Source: Chryseobacterium lathyri (GTDB lineage: Bacteria > Bacteroidota > Bacteroidia > Flavobacteriales > Weeksellaceae). From it: a stretch of 64,000 nucleotides of DNA. Below the pieces are notes generated by a model, which was given only the letters and a program-made list of their open reading frames with translations, was not told where the DNA came from and did no database searches. Position numbers and translations under genes: made by a program. This document shows, one piece after another, positions 53,228 to 62,896 of this stretch (position 1 is its first letter; each line of letters opens with the position of its first letter). The stretch spans positions 248,001 to 312,000 of the forward strand of contig NZ_QNFY01000004.1 in assembly GCF_003290185.1 (NCBI RefSeq), written 5' to 3'.

Positions 53228-54681
53228 TATAGGTTCGTAGGTAGCGTAATAGTAAATGTAGACCCCTTCCCTACTTCTGATTTCACTGCAATCTCCCCTT
53301 TGTAGTCTTCGATCATTTTTCTTACCATAGAAAGTCCAAGTCCCATACCGCTGTTTTTAGAGGTGAAATTAGGCTCAAATATTCTTTCATACATATTTTC
53401 AGGAATCCCGATTCCGTTATCCTGTATGGAAATCATTACCCTTCTCTGATGCTGTTCCACATCTACGTTGATGATCAGCTTACGTTCATCGCTTTGGGCC
53501 TGTTTTGCATTGGTTACAAGATTAGTAATGATCCTGGAAAGGTAAATCCTGTCCATATTGATCATAATATTACCTTTATTGGAATGCATAAAAATGCTGT
53601 CATCATTGAAAACACGCAGAATATCTTCCACTTCAGTATTAAGATTGATGACTTCATTATTTTTTTCAGGAAGTTTTGCAAATTCTGAGAAAGCTGAGGC
53701 AACAGTCGCAATCAGGTCAATCTGATCTACCATCGTCTTGCTCATCTGTTTTACTCTTTCTCTGATATTCGGGTCTTCAGGATCAAATTTTCTTTCAAAA
53801 TTCTGAATGGTAAGCTTCATTGGAGTAAGAGGGTTTTTAACCTCATGAGCTACCTGTTTTGCCATTTCTCTCCAGGCTTCTTCAGAGGCTTTAAACCGTA
53901 GCCTTTCTTTCTGATCCTGGATCTGCAGAATCATTCTGTTATAAGCCCTTGCCAGTGCATTAAGCTCATCATTTTTATAGTACCTGATAGGCCGCATTTC
54001 ATTTTCAAACAATGTAATACGGGTGATCATATCAGAAAATTTAGTAATATTTTTCGCCAGACTGTTGGACGTTACCCAACTTATCCACACACTGAACAAA
54101 ATAAGGAAAATATCTACCAGCAGAATATATTTTATATACTGATGAAGGACATCCAGATAGGCGGATTCATTATGATATAAAGGAATATATACAATTCCTA
54201 TGGGTTCAAGCTCATTATTTTTTAAAAGGAGATACGATGAAGTACGTCCTGCGTCTTTGGTTTTGTCATACCCTTTAATATCAACTCTTGAATCGGTAGC
54301 CAGAATTTTATTGACAATATTGAGTGGGATGGTTTTCTGGTCAATAAGGCTTTCATCTTTATTGGAAAGAAGATAACTTCCTTTCAGATCATAAATCACA
54401 ATATCATGCTGATTGATATCTGCTATTTCAAAAATCTTATTCCCCAAAACCTGTGGCAGATCCTTGGTCTCAACAAGGGTGCGGCTCACAGCATAATCCA
54501 GATATCTCATCACGGCATTGGTCTTCTCCTGCATGTCGATATTACTCTGCTGCAGGGAATTATTCCTTAAAACAAAATAGGGAACCAGCGAGGTAGCAAC
54601 AACACTTAAAAAACATACGAGTAAGAACCCGAAAAACACCCGGTTCCTTAAACTGTATCCTTTATATTTACTTATTGGCAT
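53227..54681 (-). CDS. Membrane sensor histidine kinase (NtrY-like)
   Basis: 484 residues. Two membrane helices (about 14-33 and 180-200) flank a periplasmic sensor region; a HAMP-like linker (SMALL helices, ITRITLFENEMRPIRYY) follows, then the phosphoacceptor motif AHEVKNPLTPMKLT (His near 279) and an ATPase domain with NLVTNAKQAQ, DNGIGIPENMYERIFEPNFT and GMGLGLSMVRKM. It resembles NtrY-type kinases. No response regulator gene is adjacent. Coupled to trmN6 downstream and 1 bp after ribE. Confidence 0.9.
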   Translation of the reverse strand: MPISKYKGYSLRNRVFFGFLLVCFLSVVATSLVPYFVLRNNSLQQSNIDMQEKTNAVMRYLDYAVSRTLVETKDLPQVLGNKIFEIADINQHDIVIYDLKGSYLLSNKDESLIDQKTIPLNIVNKILATDSRVDIKGYDKTKDAGRTSSYLLLKNNELEPIGIVYIPLYHNESAYLDVLHQYIKYILLVDIFLILFSVWISWVTSNSLAKNITKFSDMITRITLFENEMRPIRYYKNDELNALARAYNRMILQIQDQKERLRFKASEEAWREMAKQVAHEVKNPLTPMKLTIQNFERKFDPEDPNIRERVKQMSKTMVDQIDLIATVASAFSEFAKLPEKNNEVINLNTEVEDILRVFNDDSIFMHSNKGNIMINMDRIYLSRIITNLVTNAKQAQSDERKLIINVDVEQHQRRVMISIQDNGIGIPENMYERIFEPNFTSKNSGMGLGLSMVRKMIEDYKGEIAVKSEVGKGSTFTITLPTNL

Positions 54682-54682
54682 C

Positions 54683-55267
54683 CTACTTTTTAATTAATCT
54701 AGCAATATACTTACCAATGATGTCAAATTCTAAATTAACTTTATCTCCGATTTTAAGATGCTGCATATTCGTAAACTCCCACGTATATGGAATAATAGCT
54801 ACAGAAAACTGTGTATCTTCACTTTTTGCTACCGTGAGGCTTATTCCGTTTACCGTAATGGACCCCTGCGGAACAGTTACAAAACTACCGTTGTCTTCAT
54901 ATTTAATGGTAATAAAATAGCTTCCGTCTTTATTTTCAATTCCTGCTACTTCACCGGTTTTGTCAACATGTCCCTGTACAATATGTCCGTCTAATCTTCC
55001 GTCCATCTTCATGCATCGCTCAAGATTTACCACAGTACCCACGTCCCATTTTCCAAGATTGGTCTTTTCCAGTGTCTCGTTGATTGCCGTTACTACATAC
55101 TGATCCTCTTTAATCTCAACAACTGTAAGACAGCATCCGTTATGGGCAAGGCTTTGATCTATTTTTAGCTCGTTCGTAAAAGGGCATGTTAATGTAAAAT
55201 CTATGTTGCTTCCTTTTTCTTCAATCTTTTCAATAATGCCAACTGCTTCAATAATTCCTGTGAACAT
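54683..55267 (-). CDS. ribE: Riboflavin synthase alpha chain
   Basis: 194 residues with two lumazine-binding repeats. The N-terminus MFTGIIEAVGIIEKIEEKG and the repeat motifs DQSLAHNGCCLTVVEI and GSITVNGISLTVAKSE are diagnostic. It dismutates two 6,7-dimethyl-8-ribityllumazine molecules to riboflavin. It precedes the kinase gene by 1 bp in the same operon. A TAnnTTTG box (complement of CAAAGATA, 55302-55309) lies 35 bp upstream. Confidence 0.96.
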   Translation of the reverse strand: MFTGIIEAVGIIEKIEEKGSNIDFTLTCPFTNELKIDQSLAHNGCCLTVVEIKEDQYVVTAINETLEKTNLGKWDVGTVVNLERCMKMDGRLDGHIVQGHVDKTGEVAGIENKDGSYFITIKYEDNGSFVTVPQGSITVNGISLTVAKSEDTQFSVAIIPYTWEFTNMQHLKIGDKVNLEFDIIGKYIARLIKK

Positions 55268-55279
55268 ATTATTTTTTGC

Positions 55280-55309
55280 TAAATTTGTAAATTATAATCT
55301 TCAAAGATA
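55280..55309. promoter_or_regulatory. Divergent promoter boxes of pdxA and ribE
   Basis: TAAATTTG on the plus strand (55280-55287) serves pdxA; the complement of CAAAGATA (55302-55309) gives TATCTTTG for ribE on the minus strand. The boxes sit 14 bp apart and face each other, so the two polymerases would compete. Confidence 0.55.
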
Positions 55310-55315
55310 ATCAAA

Positions 55316-56407
55316 ATGAGCCCAAAAAACCATAAAGTACGAGTAGGAATTTCAATCGGTGATTTTAACGGCATCGGTCCGGAGATCATCATGAAATCCC
55401 TGAGTGACAAAACCATTACGGATTTTTTCACTCCGGTGATTTTTGGCTCGGGAAAGTTATTTACCTTTCAGAAAAATATTTTCAAACTGAATCTGAACTT
55501 CAACTACATTAATGAAGCATCGCAGGCTCAGGCAGGAAAACTGAATATGGTGAACCTCACCAAAGACAATGTGAATGTAGAACTAGGTGTTCCTACAGAA
55601 GAATCTACCAAAATGGCTATTGATTCCCTGGAACTGGCCACCGAAGCTTTAATGAAAGGAGAGATTGATGTGCTTGTTACAGCGCCTATCAATAAGGATG
55701 AAATGGTAAAAATGGGCTTTAAGCATGCAGGACACACAGGATATTTCGAGGAAAAATTCAGTAAAAAAGGACTGATGTTCCTGGTTACAGAAGATCTGAA
55801 AGTAGCTGTTTCTACCCATCACATCCCCATTGCCAGTGTTGCAGAAAATATTTCCAAAGAAAAAATAAAAAAACAGATCAGAGCCCTGAACCAAACATTA
55901 ATAGAAGATTTCTGCATACAAAAACCAAAAATTGCAGTATTGGGGCTAAACCCTCACGCTGGAGACGGAGGTGTGATCGGAAAAGAAGAGATCGAGATTA
56001 TAGAGCCAGCAATAAAAGAGCTTTCTGATAATGGAATACTAGCGTTTGGACCTTATCCTGCAGACAGTTTCTTCCAGCCTAATAAATACAAAAGCTTTGA
56101 TGCTGTTTTAGCCATGTACCATGATCAGGGACTTGCCCCATTCAAAACATTAGCCTATGAAGAAGGCGTAAACTATACAGCAGGACTTCCGTTTATCAGG
56201 ACGTCTCCGGACCACGGAGTGGCCTACGATATTGCAGGAAAAAACATTGCTGATGAGCAGAGTTTTACTGAAGCTATTTTCACTGCTATTAAGATTTTTA
56301 AGAACAGAAGCGAATATAATGACCTGATGAGCAATCGTATGCAGCCAAGAAAAATGGCTGTTGATAACGGAGTAGATGAAGATCTTCCTGATGAAAACGA
56401 AGGATAA
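55316..56407 (+). CDS. pdxA: 4-hydroxythreonine-4-phosphate dehydrogenase
   Basis: A 363-residue PdxA, the DXP-dependent pyridoxal-5'-phosphate pathway dehydrogenase. Metal-binding histidines are in MGFKHAGHTGYFE, the central LNPHAGDGGVIGKEE and the MYHDQGLAPFK segment; TSPDHGVAYDIAGK lies near the C-terminus. Normal length. Its ATG is 28 bp after the divergent promoter. Confidence 0.96.
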   Translation: MSPKNHKVRVGISIGDFNGIGPEIIMKSLSDKTITDFFTPVIFGSGKLFTFQKNIFKLNLNFNYINEASQAQAGKLNMVNLTKDNVNVELGVPTEESTKMAIDSLELATEALMKGEIDVLVTAPINKDEMVKMGFKHAGHTGYFEEKFSKKGLMFLVTEDLKVAVSTHHIPIASVAENISKEKIKKQIRALNQTLIEDFCIQKPKIAVLGLNPHAGDGGVIGKEEIEIIEPAIKELSDNGILAFGPYPADSFFQPNKYKSFDAVLAMYHDQGLAPFKTLAYEEGVNYTAGLPFIRTSPDHGVAYDIAGKNIADEQSFTEAIFTAIKIFKNRSEYNDLMSNRMQPRKMAVDNGVDEDLPDENEG

Positions 56408-56448
56408 ATTGTTAAAACAAATTTTAAATTAATTTGTTATGTATTTTA

Positions 56449-56479
56449 TTTGTTATTATAAAAAAATTGCATATTTTTG
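56449..56479 (+). promoter_or_regulatory. Promoter of the DUF177-rpmF operon
   Basis: TTTG (56449-56452), 19 nt, TATTTTTG (56472-56479): a full consensus match. The ATG at 56492 is only 12 nt further on. Confidence 0.75.
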
Positions 56480-56491
56480 CACACTCATTTT

Positions 56492-57022
56492 ATGGACAAG
56501 TTAAGAAACTATGACGTAAGCTTTTCCGGACTTAAAAACGGGAAGCACGTGTTCAAATTTGAGATAGATAAAACGTTCTTTCAATTATTTGACACTGAAC
56601 AGGAATTTACAAATCCTAAAATAACAGCTGATGTTTTTCTTGAAAAGCATACTACATTTTTAGAATTTGAGATCAAAGTACATGGAACAGTAGAGCTTAT
56701 TTGTGATATCACAAATGATGAATTCGACTACCCTATTGAAAACGAGATCGGAATTTTAGTGCATTTTGGCGAAGAATACGACGACAGCAATGAAGATGTC
56801 ATTACCATCCCAGCCTCAGATCACGCATTCAATGTGGCACAGCTGATCTATGAAAATGTACAGCTTTCTATACCGATGAAGAAAATTTCACCGAATGTAA
56901 GCGATGAAGATCTGGAAATTCTGAACAGGTTCAGTCCAAAAGATATTGAGGAACCCGAAGAGGAAAATCATGAGAGCGATCCCAGATGGGACGCACTGAG
57001 AAAATTAAAAGACAATAATTAA
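56492..57022 (+). CDS. DUF177 (YceD-type) ribosome-related protein
   Basis: A 176-residue acidic protein of the YceD/DUF177 family. Recognisable are LVHF-type strands, VELICDITNDEFDYPIENE and the C-terminal acidic helix region SDEDLEILNRFSPKDIEEP. The gene regularly precedes rpmF across bacteria and is thought to affect 23S rRNA maturation or levels. The start at ATG 56492 is fixed by the promoter at 56472-56479; the upstream ATG at 56477 lies inside it. Confidence 0.9.
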   Translation: MDKLRNYDVSFSGLKNGKHVFKFEIDKTFFQLFDTEQEFTNPKITADVFLEKHTTFLEFEIKVHGTVELICDITNDEFDYPIENEIGILVHFGEEYDDSNEDVITIPASDHAFNVAQLIYENVQLSIPMKKISPNVSDEDLEILNRFSPKDIEEPEEENHESDPRWDALRKLKDNN

Positions 57023-57088
57023 ATAAAATAATTTAAATATGATGAGATGATGAATCTCATCGCTCATCAATTAAAAAAGTTATTCAAA

Positions 57089-57292
57089 ATGGCACATCCT
57101 AAGAGAAGACAGTCGTCCACAAGAAGAGATAAGAGAAGAACTCATTATAAAGCAGTAGTTCCTCAATTAGCGAAAGATGCAACAACTGGTGAACTTCACC
57201 TTTACCACAGAGCTCACTGGCATGAAGGGAAACTTTACTACAGAGGTAAAGTAGTATTGGAAAAAGAAGTAGCAACTACAGAAGAAAACTAA
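57089..57292 (+). CDS. rpmF: 50S ribosomal protein L32
   Basis: 67 residues, [20 protein letters not shown] then a C-terminal part CYS-free ([18 protein letters not shown]). It lacks the zinc-binding cysteines of the C+ form, so it is the zinc-independent type. The start at ATG 57089 is the family start; an upstream in-frame ATG at 57047 would add 14 unconserved residues. Follows DUF177 by 66 bp. Confidence 0.95.
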   Translation: MAHPKRRQSSTRRDKRRTHYKAVVPQLAKDATTGELHLYHRAHWHEGKLYYRGKVVLEKEVATTEEN

Positions 57293-57329
57293 GAGTCGCT
57301 TTTCACTGAAAAAGCCTCATTTTAATACA

Positions 57330-57366
57330 AAAACCGCCCAATTTTGATAAAATTAGGCGGTTTTTT
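57330..57366 (+). terminator. Terminator of rpmF
   Basis: AAACCGCC pairs with GGCGGTTT, and the inner AATTTT/AAAATT adds a second stem section; six T follow. It lies upstream of the accB promoter. Confidence 0.85.
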
Positions 57367-57367
57367 G

Positions 57368-57396
57368 TTGTTTTTTGTGTTTTTTTGGTATCTTTG
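57368..57396 (+). promoter_or_regulatory. Promoter of accBC
   Basis: TTG (57368-57370), 18 nt, TATCTTTG (57389-57396). The ATG of accB follows after 23 nt. Confidence 0.65.
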
Positions 57397-57419
57397 GGAC
57401 AAAATCAAATATCAAATTT

Positions 57420-57902
57420 ATGGACATTAAAGACATACAAAATCTTATCAAGTTTGTATCTAAAGCTGAAGTTTCAGAAGTAAAATACAAAACTAAAGAT
57501 TTCGAAATCACTATTAAAACTCCATTAGCCGGTAGCGATGCGGTTTATGCACAACCAGCAGTTTACCATACAGCTCCTCAGGCTGCAGCGGCTCCTGCTC
57601 CTGTAGCAGCTCAGGCAGCGGCTCCTGCTGAAAAAGCAGAAGCAGTATCTGATGACAGCAAATATGTGGCTATCAAATCTCCTATGATCGGTACTTTCTA
57701 CAGAAAGCCTTCACCAGATAAAGATGTATTTGTAAATGTCGGTGACGAAGTTTCTGCAGGAAAAGTAGTTTGTGTAATCGAAGCAATGAAGTTATTCAAC
57801 CAGATCGATTCTGAGATCAGCGGAAAAATCGTGAAGATCCTGGTAGACGATGCTACTCCGGTAGAATACGACCAGCCTTTATTCTTAGTAGATCCATCTT
57901 AA
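57420..57902 (+). CDS. accB: Acetyl-CoA carboxylase biotin carboxyl carrier protein
   Basis: 160 residues. The N-terminal [20 protein letters not shown] is typical of AccB; an alanine/proline-rich linker (about 45-80) leads to the biotinyl domain with the modified lysine in EAMKLFNQ (K124). It carries biotin between AccC and the carboxyltransferase in fatty-acid synthesis. The start at ATG 57420 is preferred to 57375, which lies inside the promoter. Confidence 0.95.
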   Translation: MDIKDIQNLIKFVSKAEVSEVKYKTKDFEITIKTPLAGSDAVYAQPAVYHTAPQAAAAPAPVAAQAAAPAEKAEAVSDDSKYVAIKSPMIGTFYRKPSPDKDVFVNVGDEVSAGKVVCVIEAMKLFNQIDSEISGKIVKILVDDATPVEYDQPLFLVDPS

Positions 57903-57903
57903 T

Positions 57904-57995
57904 TTAGAAGTTAGATGTTAGACATTAGATGTTAGACTTAATTCTGCATTCAAAATAACATTACCTAATTTTCAAATTATCTAATTTTCAAATTG
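57904..57995. repeat. Repeats in the accB-accC spacer
   Basis: 57904-57942 holds a TTAGATGTTAGAC-type series like that upstream of leuS. 57965-57995 holds two tandem copies of CTAATTTTCAAATTAT/G. Neither has coding potential. Confidence 0.6.
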
Positions 57996-58001
57996 AAGAA
58001 G

Positions 58002-59357
58002 ATGTTCAAAAAAATATTAATAGCCAATCGTGGCGAAATTGCAATGCGTATTTTACGTACATGCAAAGAAATGGGGATCAAAACCGTTGCAGTATATTCT
58101 ACTGCCGACAAAGACAGTCTTCACGTAAGATTTGCTGATGAAGCGGTTTGTATAGGCCCTCCTATGAGTAAGGACTCTTACCTTAAAATCCCTAATATTA
58201 TTGCTGCAGCAGAAATCACTAATGCTGACGCCATTCATCCAGGTTACGGATTCTTGTCTGAAAATGCTAATTTCTCAAGAATCTGCCAGAAAAATAACAT
58301 CAAGTTTATTGGTGCTTCTCCTGAACAGATTGAAAAAATGGGCGATAAGGCAAACGCTAAAGCAACGATGAAAGCAGCAGGAGTACCATGTGTACCTGGT
58401 TCTGACGGATTAATTGAATCTTATGAGCATGCCGTAAAAGTGGCTGAAGAAACAGGATATCCTGTCATGATCAAAGCTACTGCAGGCGGTGGTGGAAAAG
58501 GGATGAGAGCTGTATGGAAAGCTGAAGACCTTAAAGATCACTGGGAATCTGCGATTCAGGAAGCTGTAGCGGCCTTCGGGAACGGAGGAATGTACATGGA
58601 GAAACTGATTGAAGAGCCAAGACATATCGAGATTCAGGTTGCAGGTGACCAATTTGGTAAAGCATGCCACCTTTCTGAAAGAGATTGTTCCGTACAGAGA
58701 AGAAACCAGAAGTTAACTGAAGAAACACCTTCTCCATTTATGACTGACGAACTTCGTGAGAAAATGGGTGAAGCTGCTGTAAAAGCTGCAGAATTTATTG
58801 GGTATGAAGGAGTGGGAACTATTGAATTCCTTGTAGACAAGCACAGAAATTTCTATTTCATGGAGATGAATACAAGAATCCAGGTAGAACATCCTATCAC
58901 GGAGCAGGTAATTGATTACGACCTGATCAGAGAGCAGATTCTTCTTGCTGCAGGAACGCCTATCTCGGGAATCAACTACTACCCGAAATTACACTCAATT
59001 GAGTGCAGAATCAATGCTGAAGATCCATATGCAGACTTCAGACCTTCTCCGGGGAAAATCACAGGATTAAATATCCCTGGCGGACACGGAATCAGAGTAG
59101 ATACTCACGTATATTCAGGATACACAATTCCTTCCAACTATGACTCAATGATCGCTAAGCTTATCACTACGGCTCAAACCCGTGAGGAAGCTATCGCTAA
59201 AATGAGACGTGCATTAGAAGAATTCTATATTGAAGGGGTAAAAACAACTATCCCGTTCCACAGACAGCTGATGGATAATGAAGATTATCTGGCCGGAAAC
59301 TATACGACAAAATTCATGGAAGATTTTGTAATGGATAGAAAATATGATAATCACTAA
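58002..59357 (+). CDS. accC: Acetyl-CoA carboxylase biotin carboxylase
   Basis: A 451-residue ATP-grasp enzyme that carboxylates the biotin of Acc[21 protein letters not shown] starts the protein; [13 protein letters not shown] is the ATP loop, [17 protein letters not shown] the catalytic segment and [20 protein letters not shown] the C-terminal domain. Start at ATG 58002; the TTG at 57993 gives only three more residues. Terminator follows at 59379. Confidence 0.97.
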   Translation: MFKKILIANRGEIAMRILRTCKEMGIKTVAVYSTADKDSLHVRFADEAVCIGPPMSKDSYLKIPNIIAAAEITNADAIHPGYGFLSENANFSRICQKNNIKFIGASPEQIEKMGDKANAKATMKAAGVPCVPGSDGLIESYEHAVKVAEETGYPVMIKATAGGGGKGMRAVWKAEDLKDHWESAIQEAVAAFGNGGMYMEKLIEEPRHIEIQVAGDQFGKACHLSERDCSVQRRNQKLTEETPSPFMTDELREKMGEAAVKAAEFIGYEGVGTIEFLVDKHRNFYFMEMNTRIQVEHPITEQVIDYDLIREQILLAAGTPISGINYYPKLHSIECRINAEDPYADFRPSPGKITGLNIPGGHGIRVDTHVYSGYTIPSNYDSMIAKLITTAQTREEAIAKMRRALEEFYIEGVKTTIPFHRQLMDNEDYLAGNYTTKFMEDFVMDRKYDNH

Positions 59358-59378
59358 AATTATTGATCTATAAATTTT

Positions 59379-59407
59379 AAACTGCCTCGTTTGAGGCAGT
59401 TTTTTTA
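59379..59407 (+). terminator. Terminator of accC
   Basis: AAACTGCCTC-GTTT-GAGGCAGTTT followed by more T. It starts 21 bp after the stop. Confidence 0.88.
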
Positions 59408-59685
59408 TACCCAATTTTGCAAACTTCATTTTTTGAGAAAAATATTGATCTGCATTTCAAAATCCTTCCATTCGTCCTGTCCATCGAAAGTAAACAAACC
59501 CTTAATGTAAAAAACCTATAAGCAGCTGATTACCAACAAACAAATCACCTAACAACTGTTAGTCGAAGAATTACGACACTTTTTAAAATTCTTTTAAAAA
59601 ATTTTTCCTGATAATATAATTACTTCTAAATTTGGTGACATAAGATATCCAATCACACAATATTAACATTTAAAATTTACTAATC
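59408..59685. other. Intergenic region before tssD
   Basis: No gene was seen. It holds the palindrome CTAACA-AC-TGTTAG (59549-59562) and a TAAATTTG promoter box (59627-59634) about 50 nt before the tssD ATG. Confidence 0.5.
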
Positions 59686-60093
59686 ATGGCAGAAAGAAAT
59701 TCAAGAGGAATTCTAAAATTCAATGGCGGTGAAGGACAGAAGTTATTAAAACTTAACTACAGTGTATCCCGTTCTACAGACGTATCAGGAAGAGTAGCAT
59801 CAGATCCTTCCAATGCTCTCATCAAAATCACAGTTGAAGCTACAGAAAAATCAGATATTCTGGAAAGTCTTCTGAACGGAAAATACAAACCTACAACCGG
59901 AGAAGTAACGTTCAACAAATCTCACGAAGAAGGAACACTGACTACTCTGAAATGGGAAAACGGATATGTAATTCAGCACGAAGTAGATTTTGACGCGGTA
60001 GATGACAACAGTATGTACATCAGCTTCGTCGTGAGTGCCGAGCATATTGATCTGGGTAATTCTTCTTATAGAGCAGAATGGCCTACATCTTAA
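59686..60093 (+). CDS. tssD: Orphan type VI secretion tube protein TssD (Hcp-like)
   Basis: A 135-residue protein of the Bacteroidota TssD family (T6SSiii). Its start AERNSRGILKFNGGEGQKLL and the C-terminal FVVSAEHIDLGNSSYRAEWP fit the Hcp-like beta-barrel that stacks into the secretion tube. No other T6SS gene lies in the window. It has its own promoter and terminator, so it is a solitary transcription unit, possibly an effector carrier or a tube variant used by a T6SS elsewhere. Confidence 0.85.
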   Translation: MAERNSRGILKFNGGEGQKLLKLNYSVSRSTDVSGRVASDPSNALIKITVEATEKSDILESLLNGKYKPTTGEVTFNKSHEEGTLTTLKWENGYVIQHEVDFDAVDDNSMYISFVVSAEHIDLGNSSYRAEWPTS

Positions 60094-60512
60094 GAATATA
60101 ATTTCTATATCAAAAAACAACAGACAGAATGGTAACCCGAAGTGAGGGATACTGTTCTGTCTTTTTTGTTGTATTGACGGTCACTATTTTAACCTAAAAA
60201 ATATAACCAAAAAATGGTTAAGCTTATTTATAAAAACAAATAATGGTCGCTAATATTTCTTTTAAATGAGTTCCTGCAATATGATCCGAAAACTTCCCGT
60301 ACTTTATTAATATGATAATAACAACATCCTAAAAATAATAGAACCCATTCCGGAAAGATATAAAACCTACACCCCTTGATCAGGAAAAGAAATATTTTCT
60401 AGAAGAGCATAACATAGCCTTAAAATACACTTTAAATCCCCAGTTGTACTGTATTACGTTTTTGTTCATGCATCTCATTAATAATGCTTAAATTTGTCAA
60501 AAACCGAAACAT
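60094..60512. other. Intergenic region between tssD and rocD
   Basis: No gene was seen over about 420 bp. It contains the tssD terminator (60122-60167), a small inverted repeat TAACCA-AAAAA-TGGTTA (60204-60220) and a TAAATTTG box (60489-60496) 16 nt before the rocD ATG. Confidence 0.5.
60122..60167 (+). terminator. Terminator of tssD
   Basis: AGACAGAA pairs with TTCTGTCT, with an imperfect inner stem (GGTA-CCC/GGG-TAC), then six T. Confidence 0.7.
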
Positions 60513-61760
60513 ATGTCAACAGCAGCAACAGCAAAAAACTCACAGTATTTTATTGACCTTGAAGACAAACATGGAGCCCATAACTATCACCCTCTTCCAG
60601 TGGTTCTTGACCGCGGCGAAGGCGTTTTTGTATGGGACGTGGAAGGCAAAAAATATTATGATTTTCTTTCAGCATATTCTGCTGTGAACCAAGGACATTC
60701 CCACCCTAAAATTGTGGCAGCTTTGGTAGATCAGGCCCAGAAGCTGGCCCTGACATCAAGAGCATTTTACAATTCAAAATTAGGCGAGTATGAGCAAAAA
60801 ATCACTTCCCTTTTTGGATTTGATAAGGTACTTCCTATGAATTCCGGAGCTGAAGCCGTAGAAACAGCCGTAAAATTAGCCAGAAAATGGAGTTACGAAG
60901 TAAAAGGAATTTCAGAAAATGCAGCCAAGATCATCGTATGCGAAAATAATTTCCACGGAAGAACAACTACCATTGTTTCTTTCTCCAATGATCCTGATGC
61001 CAACCAGAACTATGGACCTTTCACACCCGGATTCATAAAAATCCCTTACAATGATACTGCAGCATTAGAAGAAGTTCTGAACAGAGAAGCAGGAAATATC
61101 GCTGCATTTTTAGTGGAGCCTATCCAGGGTGAAGCCGGTGTTTACGTTCCGGATGAAGGTTTCCTGAAAAACGCTTCTGAATTATGTAAAAAACATAACG
61201 TACTGTTTATTGCAGATGAGGTGCAGACCGGTATCGCAAGAACAGGACAGCTTATTGCATGTCACCATGAAAATGTACAGCCTGATATTCTTATCTTAGG
61301 AAAGGCCCTTTCCGGAGGGATGTATCCTGTTTCTGCAGTATTGGCTAATGACAGCATTATGAATGTAATCAAGCCGGGACAGCACGGTTCTACCTTTGGA
61401 GGAAATCCTATTGCATGCGCCGTAGCCGTAGCAGCATTGGATGTGGTTGCCGATGAGAAACTGTCCGAAAGAGCCGAACAGCTGGGACAACTTTTCAGAG
61501 CCGAAATCGAAAAAATTATCGAAAAAAACAGTCTTATTACCAAAGTAAGGGGAAAAGGCCTTTTGAATGCTATTTTAATTAATGATACTCCGGACAGCTC
61601 TACAGCATGGAACCTTTGCCTACAGTTAAAAGAAAATGGACTTTTGGCCAAACCTACCCACGGAAATATCATCAGACTGGCACCACCTTTGGTTATTACA
61701 GAAGAGCAGCTTTTAGACTGTGTCAGAATCATTGAAAAAACTATTACAGAATTTCGTTAA
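60513..61760 (+). CDS. rocD: Ornithine--oxo-acid aminotransferase
   Basis: A 415-residue class III PLP aminotransferase. It converts ornithine and 2-oxoglutarate to glutamate semialdehyde and glutamate. Visible features are [64 protein letters not shown] and the PLP lysine K264 in [15 protein letters not shown]. Its stop overlaps the next gene's ATG by one base. Confidence 0.95.
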   Translation: MSTAATAKNSQYFIDLEDKHGAHNYHPLPVVLDRGEGVFVWDVEGKKYYDFLSAYSAVNQGHSHPKIVAALVDQAQKLALTSRAFYNSKLGEYEQKITSLFGFDKVLPMNSGAEAVETAVKLARKWSYEVKGISENAAKIIVCENNFHGRTTTIVSFSNDPDANQNYGPFTPGFIKIPYNDTAALEEVLNREAGNIAAFLVEPIQGEAGVYVPDEGFLKNASELCKKHNVLFIADEVQTGIARTGQLIACHHENVQPDILILGKALSGGMYPVSAVLANDSIMNVIKPGQHGSTFGGNPIACAVAVAALDVVADEKLSERAEQLGQLFRAEIEKIIEKNSLITKVRGKGLLNAILINDTPDSSTAWNLCLQLKENGLLAKPTHGNIIRLAPPLVITEEQLLDCVRIIEKTITEFR

Positions 61761-62515
61761 TGAAGTTATCAGTCTGTTATATTGTTTTAAATGGAGAAAG
61801 AGTCATTGAAAAAAGCATCAGCAGCGTCTACGAGATTGCTGATGAGATAATAGTCGTTGATTCTTTTTCCACAGACAAAACTGAGGAAATCTGTATGGGA
61901 TTTCCGAAGGTAAAATTTATCAGAAAAAAATTTCACGGCTTCGGCTGTCAGAAAAACTATACCCTGTCTGAAGCTTCCGGAGAGTGGATCCTGTTTTTGG
62001 ATTCCGATGAAGTTCCGGATAAAATGGCTGTTGATGCTATCAAAGAAATTTTAACCAGTTCCAATCCTTCCTATAACGTCTATGAGATCCATTTCAACAA
62101 TATTCTGCTGAAGAAAACCATACAATATGGCGGCTGGGGTAATGTGTGGAGAGAAAGATTCTTCAGAAAAGGGCATGGAAAATATTCTGACGATTTGGTG
62201 CATGAATGCTTTATTACACAGGATAAAAAAGGAAGGCTTCCCGGAAATATTGATCACTACACCTATAAAAGCATAGCCCATCATATTGAAAAGATCAATA
62301 ATTATACACAGCTGATGGCAGAAAAAAAGGTTTTGAATGGGAAATCAGTGTCTCTTTTTAAAATTATATTTTCTCCTTTTTATGACTTCATGAAAACCTA
62401 TTTTTTTAAACTGGGCTTTCTGGATGGCGTCGCCGGATTTTATATCTCAATCACCGGAGCATTTTACACCTTTCTGAAGTATATAAAAATTAACGAGATC
62501 CATAAATTCAAATAA
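61760..62515 (+). CDS. Family 2 glycosyltransferase (WaaE/KdtX-like)
   Basis: A 251-residue GT-A fold enzyme. ISSVYEIADEIIVVDSFSTD starts the nucleotide-binding part and LFLDSDEVPDKMAVDAI holds the DxD motif; a late hydrophobic stretch (GFLDGVAGFYISITGAFYTF) suggests membrane association. Similar proteins extend the LPS inner core. It is translationally coupled to rocD by a one-base overlap, which looks like chance adjacency rather than a shared pathway. Confidence 0.88.
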   Translation: MKLSVCYIVLNGERVIEKSISSVYEIADEIIVVDSFSTDKTEEICMGFPKVKFIRKKFHGFGCQKNYTLSEASGEWILFLDSDEVPDKMAVDAIKEILTSSNPSYNVYEIHFNNILLKKTIQYGGWGNVWRERFFRKGHGKYSDDLVHECFITQDKKGRLPGNIDHYTYKSIAHHIEKINNYTQLMAEKKVLNGKSVSLFKIIFSPFYDFMKTYFFKLGFLDGVAGFYISITGAFYTFLKYIKINEIHKFK

Positions 62516-62896
62516 TTTCTTCGGATTAAAACTAAACAGCCGGCTCAATTCTATTGCAGCCGGCTGTTCTGTTATATAATGCCATAGATTTAATCATCTA
62601 ATGCAGATTGTTATAAATAGCCGGATGACCTCTATTTATCGCTTTACTGTCCTTACTTAATACTTCTTACTTAACTTTGTGATCAAGTTGTTTGTTAGCT
62701 TAAATCTTATTTTAAGCTATTTTTAAGTTAATGCGTTCAATATTTAATTAATTTTGAATCTTGTAACAGATGTCTTTTTTTGTAGACTCATACATTATTC
62801 AATCAGTTAGTCAGTAATAAACAATAGAATTATATAAACCGTAAATAATTTTATAGACAGCATTATATAAAACACGGTTTATACATTCATATAGCC
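62516..62896. other. Intergenic region with hairpin and inverted repeat
   Basis: No gene. It holds a perfect hairpin AACAGCCGGCT/AGCCGGCTGTT (62535-62568), a TAATTTTG box (62749-62756), and an inverted repeat TATAAACCGT (62833-62842) / ACGGTTTATA (62874-62883) just before the deacetylase ATG. Confidence 0.5.
62535..62568. terminator. Hairpin after the glycosyltransferase gene
   Basis: The arms AACAGCCGGCT and AGCCGGCTGTT form an 11-bp perfect stem with a 12-nt loop, 19 bp after the stop. T-run weak. Confidence 0.55.

Noticed and set aside
61262..61732. 156-residue antisense ORF in rocD
   Set aside because: Shadow of rocD coding; no promoter or family features.
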